Shown here: piece by piece, positions 1-8,206 of the stretch | How the letters are laid out: each line of letters opens with the position of its first letter | Position numbering within the stretch: position 1 is the stretch's first letter | From: Candidatus Latescibacterota bacterium | GTDB taxonomy: Bacteria > Krumholzibacteriota > Krumholzibacteriia > JACNKJ01 | DNA length: 64,000 nucleotides | Reading direction: 5' to 3' | Assembly (NCBI GenBank): GCA_020633725.1 | Contig: JACKDC010000001.1 | Span: 62,001 to 126,000 of the forward strand | The notes under the pieces: generated by a model | The model's input: only the letters and a program-made list of their open reading frames with translations | Database searches by the model: none | What the model was told of the DNA's origin: nothing | Made by a program: the position numbers and the translations under genes

Positions 1-1
1 C

Positions 2-1435
2 ACGACGGTGACGGCGCAGCTCATCGCCTTCCAGCTCACGGAGTACGCGCTGCTCGCCATCGGGCTCGGCTTCCTCCTGCGCACGCTGGCACGCCGTCCC
101 GGGCTGCGGCACGCGGGCGAGGTGCTGCTCGGCGCCGGATTGCTGTTCTTCGGCATGCACGTCATGTCGCAGTCCATGGCGCCGCTCCGCAGCCACCTTC
201 CCTTCCTCGCGCTGCTCCAGGAGCTCGAGAACCCGGTGGCGGGCATCGTCGTGGGGACGATCTTCACCGCGCTCATCCACAGCAGCGCCGCCTTTCTCGG
301 CCTCGTGATCGTGCTGGCCCAGCAGGGGCTCGTGAGCCTCGACGCGGCCATCCCCCTCATGTTCGGCGCGAACATCGGCACCTGCGTCACGGCCGCGCTC
401 GGCAGCCTGAAGATGGGCCGTCCCGCCAAGCGCGTGGCGCTGGCCCACACCGCCTTCAAGGTGCTCGGCGTGCTGCTGGCGGTGGCCTGGATTCCGCAGC
501 TGGCGTCGCTGGTGCGGGCCATCTCGCCGGCGGCGCCGGCGGTGGCGCCCGACGGAGCCGGGCTCTACGCGGAGCTCCCCCGTCAGATCGCCAACGCGCA
601 CACGATCTTCAACGTCGGACTGGCCCTGCTCTTCCTGCCCTTCACGGGGCTCTGCGCCCGGGCCGTGGTGAAGCTGCTGCCCGATCGGCCCGAGCCGCCG
701 CTGCCCGAGCGCCTGCGCGCGCGCCACCTGGAGCCCAGCCTGCTGGGGACGCCGGCGCTGGCCCTGAATCTGGCGAAGGTGGAGATACTGCGCCTGGGCA
801 AGCAGGTGAAGGAGATGACCGAGCTCGTCATCGAGCCGCTCTGCGGCAGGCATCCGGAGCAGCTGGCCGCGCTCGACGCCGCGGAGGAGCGCGTCGACGC
901 GCTCGACGCGCAGATCACCAGCTATCTCCTCGAGATCGGCCGGCGCAATCTGAGCCCGGAGCAGACCGAGGAGGTCTACCTGATGCTCCACGTGACCAAG
1001 CTCTTCGAGCTGAGCTCGGACGTCATCCACCGGGAGCTCAAACCCCTCGCGCAGCAGAAGCGGGCCGCGGGGCTCGCGTTCTCGGAGCAGGGCGAGGCCG
1101 AGGTGCGCGCCTATCACCTGAAGGTGGTGAAGCAGATCGCCCGGGCGCTGGACGCCTTCCGCGACAACAGCCTCGCGAAGGCGCAGCGCATGACGCACAA
1201 GCAGGCGCGCTACGTCGCGCTGGAGGAGAGCTTCCGCCGCGCGCACTTCGAACGCGTCCGCGGCGCGGTGAGCGAGTCGGTGGCCAGCAGCGAGCTGCAC
1301 ATCGCGCTCATGGACTCGCTGCGCAAGATCAACAGCCACTCGGCGGACATCGCGCGCGCCATGCTCACGCGCTTCGCGCGGGACAGCCGTGCCGACAGCC
1401 CCGCGAACCCACAGCCAGAGGGTGAGACGCGATGA
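2..1435 (+). CDS. Na/Pi cotransporter family protein with PhoU-like tail (5' partial)
   Basis: Sodium-dependent phosphate transporter of the NptA/PNaS family, in the inner membrane. The reading frame is open to the left edge: the first visible residues (TTVTAQLIAF) match the end of the family's first GANIGTTVTAQL repeat, so the true start lies upstream and the GTG at position 8 is internal. The second repeat is complete (HSSAA near residue 98, GANIGTCVTA near residue 128). The last ~200 residues are a helical PhoU-like domain (from about LNLAKVEILRLG), as is usual in bacterial members. The stop overlaps the start of the next gene (ATGA), an exopolyphosphatase-type enzyme, so the pair may link phosphate uptake with polyphosphate or (p)ppGpp metabolism (inference). 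Confidence 0.93.
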   Translation, partial: TTVTAQLIAFQLTEYALLAIGLGFLLRTLARRPGLRHAGEVLLGAGLLFFGMHVMSQSMAPLRSHLPFLALLQELENPVAGIVVGTIFTALIHSSAAFLGLVIVLAQQGLVSLDAAIPLMFGANIGTCVTAALGSLKMGRPAKRVALAHTAFKVLGVLLAVAWIPQLASLVRAISPAAPAVAPDGAGLYAELPRQIANAHTIFNVGLALLFLPFTGLCARAVVKLLPDRPEPPLPERLRARHLEPSLLGTPALALNLAKVEILRLGKQVKEMTELVIEPLCGRHPEQLAALDAAEERVDALDAQITSYLLEIGRRNLSPEQTEEVYLMLHVTKLFELSSDVIHRELKPLAQQKRAAGLAFSEQGEAEVRAYHLKVVKQIARALDAFRDNSLAKAQRMTHKQARYVALEESFRRAHFERVRGAVSESVASSELHIALMDSLRKINSHSADIARAMLTRFARDSRADSPANPQPEGETR

Positions 1436-2334
1436 CCGTCCGCGCGGCCTTCGACATCGGCAGCAACTCGGTGAAGGTCGTGGCCGCCGAGCGCCTGGAC
1501 GCGCCGCGCCTCGACGCGGTGACGGTCTGCGGGCTGGGCGAGAGCCTGCCCGCCACCGGCCGCCTGTCCGAGCCGGCCATGGAACGCACGCTGGACGCCC
1601 TCGCCGACCTGGTCCGCCGCGCCCGCGCGGCCGGCGCCAGTGACTTCGCCGCGGTGGGCACCCAGAGCCTGCGGCGCGCGTCCAACGCCGCCGAGTTCCT
1701 GCGGCGGGCCGAGGCGCGCTGCGGCCTCGCGGTGGAGATCATCCCCGGCGAGGAGGAGGCGCGCCTGTCCTTCCTCGCGGCGCGCTCCGGGGCGGGTGCC
1801 CCGGACGGCCCCTGTCTGCTCTTCGACGTCGGCGGCGGCAGCACGGAGTTCATCCGCGGCGAGGGCGACGCGCTCGGCGCGCGGCTCAGCCTGGAGCTGG
1901 GCTGTCTGCACCTGCGCGAAGCCCACGAGCGCAGCGATCCCATCCGCCCCGACGAGCTCGCCGCCATGCAGCGCGCCGCGGCGGACGCCCTCGCCCCGCT
2001 CGGCCGCGAACCCGCCACGCTCGTGGGCATCGGCGGAACGGTGACCAGCCTCGGCACCGTCGCCCTGGGCACGGACTGGGATCCCGCGCGCCTGGAGGGC
2101 ATGGCGCTCTCCCGCGCGCAGGTGGAAGCCCAGCTCGAGCGCTTCGCGTCGCTGCGCGTGGAGGCGCGGGCGGCGCTGCCGGGACTGCTGCCCGCGCGCG
2201 CCCCCGTGATCCTGGCGGGCGCCGCGATCGTGCTGGCGATCCTCCGTCACCTCGACGCCCCGGGGCTGCGCCTGAGCGCCCGCGCGCTGCGCCACGGGCT
2301 CTGGCTGGACCGCTGGGGCGGCGCCCGGGGGTGA
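1432..2334 (+). CDS. Ppx/GppA family exopolyphosphatase/phosphatase
   Basis: Member of the ASKHA-fold Ppx/GppA family, which removes terminal phosphates from polyphosphate or pppGpp. Visible motifs: phosphate-binding loop FDIGSNSVK at residues 7-15, the EIIPGEEEARLSF segment at 102-114 carrying the catalytic Glu region, and the second loop LFDVGGGSTEF at 130-140. At 300 residues it is the short form, lacking the C-terminal HD domain of long Ppx proteins. The start overlaps the transporter stop by ATGA, so the two are probably translationally coupled. Ppx and GppA cannot be separated from sequence alone. Confidence 0.92.
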   Translation: MTVRAAFDIGSNSVKVVAAERLDAPRLDAVTVCGLGESLPATGRLSEPAMERTLDALADLVRRARAAGASDFAAVGTQSLRRASNAAEFLRRAEARCGLAVEIIPGEEEARLSFLAARSGAGAPDGPCLLFDVGGGSTEFIRGEGDALGARLSLELGCLHLREAHERSDPIRPDELAAMQRAAADALAPLGREPATLVGIGGTVTSLGTVALGTDWDPARLEGMALSRAQVEAQLERFASLRVEARAALPGLLPARAPVILAGAAIVLAILRHLDAPGLRLSARALRHGLWLDRWGGARG

Positions 2335-2350
2335 GCGGCGAGGGCGGCCT

Positions 2351-2378
2351 TTCCGACCTCCCTGCGATCCCCTATACT
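2351..2378 (+). promoter_or_regulatory. Putative promoter of the secreted-protein pair
   Basis: TTCCGA at 2351-2356, a 16-bp gap, then TATACT at 2373-2378. It lies just past the ppx-type gene and about 40 bp before the GTG start at 2418. The -10 is good, the -35 weak. Confidence 0.45.
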
Positions 2379-2417
2379 TCGAGTCTCTCGCCAGCGAACC
2401 GCAGCCGGGGAGGCCAC

Positions 2418-3128
2418 GTGCGCGAGCACATCCACGTTCTGCTGCTCTGCCTCCCGATGGCCATGGCGCTGCCGGCGCGGGCCGGCACGGCCAGCGCGGT
2501 CAGCGCGCCGGGGCCGCTGGACACGCGCGGGCCCGTCCTGACGCCGCTGGCTCCCATCCCCGGCGAGGCGCTCTACGGCGGCGAGACGCGCACGCTCAGC
2601 TGGACGCTGGCCGAAGGCAACCCGCCCGCAGACGGGACGCGGCTCGCGCTCGTGGTGAGCATCGAGGGAACGCCGGTGTTCGCGGACTCGCTGCCGCTGG
2701 GCCCCGGGCCGGACTACGCCTATGACCTCCAGGTGCCGAACCAGTTCACGCTGGACTGCCGCTGGCGTCTCAGTCTCGTGGACGCCTTCGGCAACCTGGG
2801 CCTGGGCGAGGGGGGGCCGCATCCCATCGTCACCGACGAGGTGCCCGCCGACGGCGCGCCGCCCCAGGTGCTGCGCCTGGAGCAGAACTGGCCGAATCCC
2901 TTCAACCCGTCCACGCGCCTCCGCTTCGGGCTGCCCCGCGCCGGGCGGGTGCGGCTGAGCGTCCACGACGTGCGCGGCCGCCAGGTGGCGCTGCTCTTCG
3001 ACGGCGCGCGCGACGCGGGCTGGTTCACGGCCGAGTGGCGTCCGGGCGATCTGGCCAGCGGCGTCTACTTCGCGCGGCTCGTCCAGGGCGAGACGCGCCT
3101 CACCCGCAAGCTGCTGCTGCTGAAATGA
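2418..3128 (+). CDS. Secreted protein with FlgD-like C-terminal sorting domain
   Basis: 236-residue exported protein of unknown function. I take the GTG at 2418 because a GGGGAGG Shine-Dalgarno sits just upstream (2407-2413) and the resulting N-terminus is a clean signal peptide (hydrophobic stretch, then PARAG). An upstream in-frame ATG at 2331 would add a non-signal leader. The middle ~120 residues are a small beta-rich region that I do not recognise. The last ~80 residues are the FlgD-like/type-IX-like sorting domain: WPNPFNPSTRLRFGL, VHDVRGRQV and the end GVYFARLVQGETRLTRKLLL. Overlaps the next gene by ATGA, so the two secreted proteins are probably made together. Confidence 0.85.
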   Translation: MREHIHVLLLCLPMAMALPARAGTASAVSAPGPLDTRGPVLTPLAPIPGEALYGGETRTLSWTLAEGNPPADGTRLALVVSIEGTPVFADSLPLGPGPDYAYDLQVPNQFTLDCRWRLSLVDAFGNLGLGEGGPHPIVTDEVPADGAPPQVLRLEQNWPNPFNPSTRLRFGLPRAGRVRLSVHDVRGRQVALLFDGARDAGWFTAEWRPGDLASGVYFARLVQGETRLTRKLLLLK

Positions 3129-6100
3129 GCGCGCGACGCGCATGGGCCGCGCTGTCGATGGCGCTCGCGCTCGCCCTCGCGCCGGGCGCGCGGGCTGCCG
3201 TGCCCACGGTGGACAACGTCAGCTTCGCTCAGCGGCTGGACGGCAGCGGCATCGTGGACGTGCAGTTCGATCTCGCGGACGCGGACGGCGATCTTCTCAC
3301 GGTTCGCCTACAGGGCAGCGACGACGACGGCGTCAGCTGGCTGCTGCCCTGCGTCAGCCTGAGCGGCGACGCGGGCCCCGGCGTGAGCCCCGGCCTCGGC
3401 CGCACCCTGCACTGGGACGCGGGACGGGACCTGCCCGGACGCGAACTGGACGCCCTGCGCCTGCGGCTGCTCGTGAGCGACGAGCCCTTCGCCCGGGACA
3501 TGCTGCGCGTCGGCGCGGGCGGCTTCGCCATGGGCGACGGCGCGCGCACGGTGCAGCTCACGCACGACTTCATGCTCGATCGGCGCGAACTCGGCAACGC
3601 CGAGCTGCTGGAGCTCCTGCAGTGGGCGCAGGGCCAGGGGCGCCTGCTCGTCTACGGCGGCCAGGTGCGCACGCTGCCGGCCGGCACCCTGCTCCTCCAG
3701 CTGAGCGACGACGGCTGCGAGTTCAGCTGGGACGCCGGCGCCCAGCAGTTCTCCCTGCGCGAGGCGCCGGGCGCGATGGCGGCCTATCCGGCGGGCTACG
3801 ACCCGTCGGCGCATCCCGCGCACGGTCTCAGCTGGAAGGCGGCCGCGGAGCTCTGCAACTGGCTCAGCGAGCGCGCGGGCCTGACGCCCGCCTACTCCAC
3901 CAGCAGCTGGACCTGCAACGGCGGTCAGCCCTACACCGCCGAGGGCTACCGGCTGCCCACGGAAGCCGAATGGGAGTACGCGGCGCGGCGGGCCGACGGG
4001 CGTCCCTATCCCTGGGGCCAGGCGCCCGCGAGCTGCGAGCGCTGCAACGGCAGACCCGACGCCGCGCCCTGCGTGGGCTGGACCACGCCCGCCGGTCTTC
4101 ACGACGCCGGCCGCAGCCAGCTGGGCTTCGACGATCTCGCGGGCAACGTGGCCGAACACTGCAACGACTGGTGGGAGCCGCTGGCGGACGGCGCGTTCAA
4201 CGATCCCGTCGGCCCGGCCGGGGGCAGCGAGCGGGTGCTGCGCGGCGGCGACTTCGTCGCCACGGCGGACGCGCTGCGCAGCACGGCGCGCGACGCGCTG
4301 GGGCCGGGCCAGAGCGCGCTGGGCGCGGGGCTGCGCGTGGCGCGCACCTGCGAGAACTCCTTCCCCACGGCGCCCGCGTCCCCGTCGCCCGTGGACGGGA
4401 GCATCCTCTTCGCGGACAGCGCCACCCTGCGCTGGAGCGCGGACGACCCCGACGGTCTGCCGCTGCGCTACGACGTCTACCTGGACGGCGCGCTGGCGGC
4501 GTCCGATCTGGCCCTGCCCGAGTACCCGGTGACGGGCCTGCTCCCCGACAGCACCCTGCGCTGGCAGATCCTGGCGCGCGACGCCGGCGGGCTGACGCAG
4601 TGGGGCCCCGAGTGGCGCTTCGAGTCCTGGGCGCCGCTCGCCGGAGACGGACTGCGCATCGACTTCGATCAGCCCTACTTCGAGGGCGAGCCCGGGGAGC
4701 TGCTGGCGGACCACGCGCTGGTGCTCGACGAGGGCGTCTACCACTGCTTCCACATCTACGAATATCCCGACACCACGCCCGAGCAGCTCGGCCACCTGAC
4801 GAGCACGGATCTGCGGCGCTGGACGCGGCAGCCCGACATCCTGCCGGTCTGGGAGGGCGAGCCCTGGGAGCAGTGGGGGATCTGGGCGCCGCAGGTGATC
4901 TCGAACCCCGACCCCACGGGGGCGCGCTGGCTCATGCTCTACACCGGCGTGGCGGGCGAGGGGCGTCCGCAGCAGATCGGCATCGCCTACAGCGACGATC
5001 TCTACACCTGGTGGCGCGCCGACGCCGCGCACGAGGCGCAGAATCCCTTCTACCACCCGACGGCGGCCTACGTGTCCTGGAGCGACGACCCGGGCTCCGT
5101 GGACTGGTACTCGCCCTGCCGCGACCCCTTCGTGTTCCAGGAGGACGGCCGGTGGTGGCTGCTGAACACGGGCAAGGCCCTGGATCGTACGGGGCTCATC
5201 CTGCTCGCCCAGTCGCCGCCGGACAGCTTCGTCTTCCAGGGGCTCGACGCGGCGGCGCCGCTGCTGCACCGCGAGGACATCCACCAGCCCGAGTCGCCGC
5301 AGCTCTGGCCCGTCGACCACGCGGACGGGCAGCGGCGCTGGCACCTCTTCTACTCCGGGCTCGGCGGAACGCGTCACCAGATGGCGATGGATCCCTACGG
5401 CGGGCCGGGCGGCTGGTCCGGCGCGGTGGGGGCGGGCGACGACCTGGGGGCGCTGTCCTACACCGCCGCCGAGCTGACGCCCCTCAACGGCCAGTGGGTG
5501 TTCAGCCAGCATCGCATCGCGGTGTCGACGCAGCGTTACTCGCTGCGCTTCGCCACGCTGGACTTCGATCTCAGCGGGGACGGCGTCCCGGTGCTGCAGA
5601 CCTATTCGGGGATCGAGGGCATCGTCGCGACCCGGGACGGCGTCGTGGACTCGACCGTGACCTGGACACGCCGGGGGCCGTCCACGGGCAACGCCTTCGC
5701 CTACCAGCCGACCTGGGGCGACAACCCCCTCGCCGATCCCGCGCGCGCCGTGAGCAGCGGCATGACGGGCAACAGCTACCTGGCCACCTACGAGCGCAAG
5801 CCCACGCCGGAGACCGGCGCCGCCGGCGACCACTACAGCGACTTCAGCCGCCAGGGCTGGATCGTCAGCGAGCCGTTCCGCCTGCGCCGGAACCGGCTGC
5901 AGCTCCTGGTGGGGGGCGGCGACAAGCCGGACCTCGAGTTCGTCGCGCTGGTGCGCGCCAGCGACGGGGCCGTCCTCTTCCAGGCGACCGGCGAGGACAG
6001 CCACGTGCTCTCGCCGCGGGTCTGGGACTGCGAGAGCCTGCGCGGCGTCTGGGCCTATCTGGTGGTGGCCGATCTCGCCACGGACGACTGGGGCTGCATC

Positions 6101-6217
6101 GCGGTGGACGCGATCGTCGCCACGGAGGACGACACCGGCGAGCTCCCGGGCGAGGCGCCGGACGGCGCCCCCGTCACCCTCGACGCGCTGCTCGGCGCGG
6201 CGGGCTTTCCGCAGTAA
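3125..6217 (+). CDS. Secreted SUMF1-like / five-bladed beta-propeller fusion protein
   Basis: 1030-residue exported protein. The ATG at 3125 overlaps the previous stop and gives a signal peptide (residues 1-24, ending GARA). Order of parts: short beta domain (25-115); formylglycine-generating-enzyme/SUMF1-like domain (~120-395) with YRLPTEAEWEYAAR, DLAGNVAEHCNDWW and LRGGDF; a fibronectin-III-like linker (~415-505); a five-bladed propeller like those of GH32/GH43/GH130 glycosidases (~508-825) with WGIWAPQVI, LYTGV and SPCRDPFVF; and a C-terminal beta region with no FlgD tail. SUMF1-fold proteins bind or modify sulfatases or glycans; propeller proteins of this type bind or cut glycosides. A role in polysaccharide handling is inference, and neither activity is certain: catalytic residues were not assigned. 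Confidence 0.8.
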   Translation: MSARRAWAALSMALALALAPGARAAVPTVDNVSFAQRLDGSGIVDVQFDLADADGDLLTVRLQGSDDDGVSWLLPCVSLSGDAGPGVSPGLGRTLHWDAGRDLPGRELDALRLRLLVSDEPFARDMLRVGAGGFAMGDGARTVQLTHDFMLDRRELGNAELLELLQWAQGQGRLLVYGGQVRTLPAGTLLLQLSDDGCEFSWDAGAQQFSLREAPGAMAAYPAGYDPSAHPAHGLSWKAAAELCNWLSERAGLTPAYSTSSWTCNGGQPYTAEGYRLPTEAEWEYAARRADGRPYPWGQAPASCERCNGRPDAAPCVGWTTPAGLHDAGRSQLGFDDLAGNVAEHCNDWWEPLADGAFNDPVGPAGGSERVLRGGDFVATADALRSTARDALGPGQSALGAGLRVARTCENSFPTAPASPSPVDGSILFADSATLRWSADDPDGLPLRYDVYLDGALAASDLALPEYPVTGLLPDSTLRWQILARDAGGLTQWGPEWRFESWAPLAGDGLRIDFDQPYFEGEPGELLADHALVLDEGVYHCFHIYEYPDTTPEQLGHLTSTDLRRWTRQPDILPVWEGEPWEQWGIWAPQVISNPDPTGARWLMLYTGVAGEGRPQQIGIAYSDDLYTWWRADAAHEAQNPFYHPTAAYVSWSDDPGSVDWYSPCRDPFVFQEDGRWWLLNTGKALDRTGLILLAQSPPDSFVFQGLDAAAPLLHREDIHQPESPQLWPVDHADGQRRWHLFYSGLGGTRHQMAMDPYGGPGGWSGAVGAGDDLGALSYTAAELTPLNGQWVFSQHRIAVSTQRYSLRFATLDFDLSGDGVPVLQTYSGIEGIVATRDGVVDSTVTWTRRGPSTGNAFAYQPTWGDNPLADPARAVSSGMTGNSYLATYERKPTPETGAAGDHYSDFSRQGWIVSEPFRLRRNRLQLLVGGGDKPDLEFVALVRASDGAVLFQATGEDSHVLSPRVWDCESLRGVWAYLVVADLATDDWGCIAVDAIVATEDDTGELPGEAPDGAPVTLDALLGAAGFPQ

Positions 6218-6245
6218 CCGCCCGCCGGCGCCCGCTGCCTGCGAA

Positions 6246-6271
6246 AAGGGGGAGCCTCGCGACTCCCCCTT
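6246..6271. terminator. Bidirectional terminator hairpin between convergent genes
   Basis: Perfect 9-bp stem AAGGGGGAG (6246-6254) / CTCCCCCTT (6263-6271) with an 8-base loop. It is followed by TTCTTCTCT on the plus strand and by TTTT on the minus strand, so it can stop transcription from both converging genes. Confidence 0.75.
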
Positions 6272-6287
6272 CTTCTCTGCCAGGCGA

Positions 6288-6347
6288 GCGAGCCTTGTGC
6301 CCGGGTCGCGCGCCTTCGAAGCGGCGCGCGAGAGGGCACAAGCTCGC
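6288..6347. repeat. Long two-tier hairpin next to the minus-strand stop codon
   Basis: Outer arms at 6288-6302 and 6334-6347 pair over 14 bp with one bulged C. Nested inside are CGCGCGCC (6307-6314) and GGCGCGCG (6323-6330) around a TTCGAAGC loop. It lies between the terminator and the stop codon of the metalloprotease gene, so on the minus strand it would form the 3' end of that mRNA. It has no T-run of its own; it could help terminate or protect the transcript. Confidence 0.55.
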
Positions 6348-8032
6348 TACTTCAGGAGCACCGCCTTCCCCGTGTCCACGACGCCCGCGTCACCGCTGAG
6401 CCGCACGAAGTAGAGCCCCGACGGCAGCTGCCGGCCCGCGTCGTCGCGGCCGTCCCAGCGGCGCTGGTGGTCGCCGGCGCCGAAGCGCTCGTCGGCCAGC
6501 GTGCGCAGGTGCCGGCCGGAGGCGTCGAGCACCTCGAGGCGGAGCTGCTGCTCGCGGTCGCTGGTGAAGCGCAGCAGGGTGGACGGGTTGAAGGGGTTGG
6601 GCTGAACCCCCGCGAGGGCCGTGGCCGCGGGCGCGCCGTCCTCCACCGGGGTGGCGAGCAGGTTGAGATCGTAGGTGTAGGTGGCCAGGCTGGGCGACAG
6701 GTTGGCCACGCAGACGATCACCTCGTCGTAGCCCTGCGCCGCCGCGAAGTCGAGACTGCCGTCCTGGGCGCTGTCCAGGGTGACGAACTCCACCTGCGTG
6801 GGCAGGGTCCCGTCGAGACCGAGCATCGCCACGCGGAAGTTCCGACTGTCCAGCCCGTTGAAGTCCAGGTGCAGCACGCCGTCCACGCCCGTGCAGCGGA
6901 TGTACTCGGCGGCCCAGCCCTGCAGCGAACCGCTGCTGCTGGCCGGGTAGGTGCCGTGGGTCCGCCAGGGGTTGAAGGGCGGCAGGGTGTCGCCCGTGTA
7001 GCCGAACTCGCCGTTGGGGACGCTCGTGTCGTCCAGGTAGTTGGCCACCGCCCAGTTGCGGAAGAGCGTGTCCGTGCCGTAGCCGATGGCGTGCGCGGTC
7101 ATGATGGCGTCGTAGGAGGCCATGCCGTTCAGCGGGCTGTGGACGAGGTCCCAGATGAAGGGCTGCCCGCCGAGCTGCTCGTAGGCGTAGAGGCTCCAGA
7201 GGTAGGTCTGGATGTAGTCGGCCCAGGCGCCGCCGAAGTCGATGAGGTTGTTGTCCGGATTCGTGTTGAAGCTCGAGATCGTGTCCGGGTTGCCGAAGAG
7301 CCACATGGCCAGTTCGCCCATGCCCTCGTCGAGCCACGAATCCTCGTTCGTGTCCCGGGCGAAGTGGATCAGGTGCTCGAACTCGTGGGCCATCACGGCG
7401 AGCATATAGTTGCCGGCCGGGTTGCCGTTGTCCACCGCGAGGTAGACCACGTCCGCCTCGTTGCTGGCGAAGGGCTGGCTGCCGTCGGGGAACTGGTCGA
7501 AGGACCAGAAGAAGCCGTCCGACGAGATGTTGAAGCGATAGTAGAGCAGGAAGATGCGATCCAGCCCGTCGAGCGGGTTGGGCGGGTCGCCGAAGTGGCC
7601 GGTGTTCAGATCCCACACGCCCTGGGTGGGGAAGTTGCCGGGACTGCTGTTCTCGAAGTTCTCGACGATCTGGTCGACGTCGGCCTGGTCGATGCCGACG
7701 TTCCACTCGTCGTCGTCCACCACCACGTAGACGTTGTCGCCCATGCCGCGCACCGTGCAGGGCTTGAGCGTGGCCGCGGGGAAGCCCCCGAGGTCCCAGA
7801 TGTACCAGAGCCAGGTATCGCCCACCTGGGGGTCCGAGGGCGGGGTCCGGTCGGCGTCGCCGCTGCGGACGAAGCGTCCCTCGGCCTCGAGTTCGGCCCG
7901 CAGGGCGGCGGCGTCGGCGGGACGGGGCAGGGTGGGGGTGAGGCAGCGCGTGGCGCTGGCGGTCTGGGCGGCCAGCGCTCCGAGCGCCAGGCCCAGGGCG
8001 AGGGCCAGGGCGGGACGGGTGAGGCGGGTCAT
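6347..8032 (-). CDS. Secreted zinc metalloprotease (HEXXH) with FlgD-like sorting domain
   Basis: 561-residue exported protein: signal peptide 1-27, catalytic domain with zinc motif HEFEH at residues 216-220, followed by the DEGMGELAMW helix at 235-244, whose Glu is the likely third ligand (gluzincin arrangement, as in M6/MA-type secreted proteases). A beta-rich domain follows, then the FlgD-like tail (~475-561: VQPNPFNPSTLLRF, LDASGRHLR, GLYFVRLSG). The start has a GGAGG Shine-Dalgarno. Only gene of its transcript; convergent with the propeller fusion. The substrate is unknown. Confidence 0.88.
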   Translation of the reverse strand: MTRLTRPALALALGLALGALAAQTASATRCLTPTLPRPADAAALRAELEAEGRFVRSGDADRTPPSDPQVGDTWLWYIWDLGGFPAATLKPCTVRGMGDNVYVVVDDDEWNVGIDQADVDQIVENFENSSPGNFPTQGVWDLNTGHFGDPPNPLDGLDRIFLLYYRFNISSDGFFWSFDQFPDGSQPFASNEADVVYLAVDNGNPAGNYMLAVMAHEFEHLIHFARDTNEDSWLDEGMGELAMWLFGNPDTISSFNTNPDNNLIDFGGAWADYIQTYLWSLYAYEQLGGQPFIWDLVHSPLNGMASYDAIMTAHAIGYGTDTLFRNWAVANYLDDTSVPNGEFGYTGDTLPPFNPWRTHGTYPASSSGSLQGWAAEYIRCTGVDGVLHLDFNGLDSRNFRVAMLGLDGTLPTQVEFVTLDSAQDGSLDFAAAQGYDEVIVCVANLSPSLATYTYDLNLLATPVEDGAPAATALAGVQPNPFNPSTLLRFTSDREQQLRLEVLDASGRHLRTLADERFGAGDHQRRWDGRDDAGRQLPSGLYFVRLSGDAGVVDTGKAVLLK

Positions 8033-8068
8033 GCGGCGTTCCTCCCGTTTGGGTGACGTGGGATACAG

Positions 8069-8097
8069 AGTCTAACCCATCCCCGCCGTCCGGCCAA
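8069..8097 (-). promoter_or_regulatory. Putative promoter of the metalloprotease gene
   Basis: On the minus strand TTGGCC (8097-8092), 17-bp spacer, TAGACT (8074-8069), about 37 bp before the start at 8032. Confidence 0.6.
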
Positions 8098-8138
8098 GGG
8101 CCCCCGAGAGGGCGGGTCAGTTAGCGTTGTTCACCCTG

Positions 8139-8167
8139 TTGAACGGGATCCGCAGGACTGGTATGTT
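8139..8167 (+). promoter_or_regulatory. Putative sigma-70-type promoter of gltA
   Basis: TTGAAC at 8139-8144, exactly 17 bp, TATGTT at 8162-8167, then a ~30-nt leader with Shine-Dalgarno GAGGAGG (8192-8198) before the ATG at 8207. Confidence 0.7.
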
Positions 8168-8206
8168 CCCCCCCTGGCATCAGCTCACTGCGAGGAGGCG
8201 AGAGGG

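Noticed and set aside
8..1435. GTG at position 8 as true start of the Na/Pi transporter
   Set aside because: It lies inside the conserved GANIGTTVTAQL repeat, so the N-terminal part of the protein is outside the window.
3142..6399. Second plus-strand frame inside the propeller fusion gene
   Set aside because: Arg/Gly/Ala-rich, no domains; the other frame has signal peptide and SUMF1 and propeller motifs.
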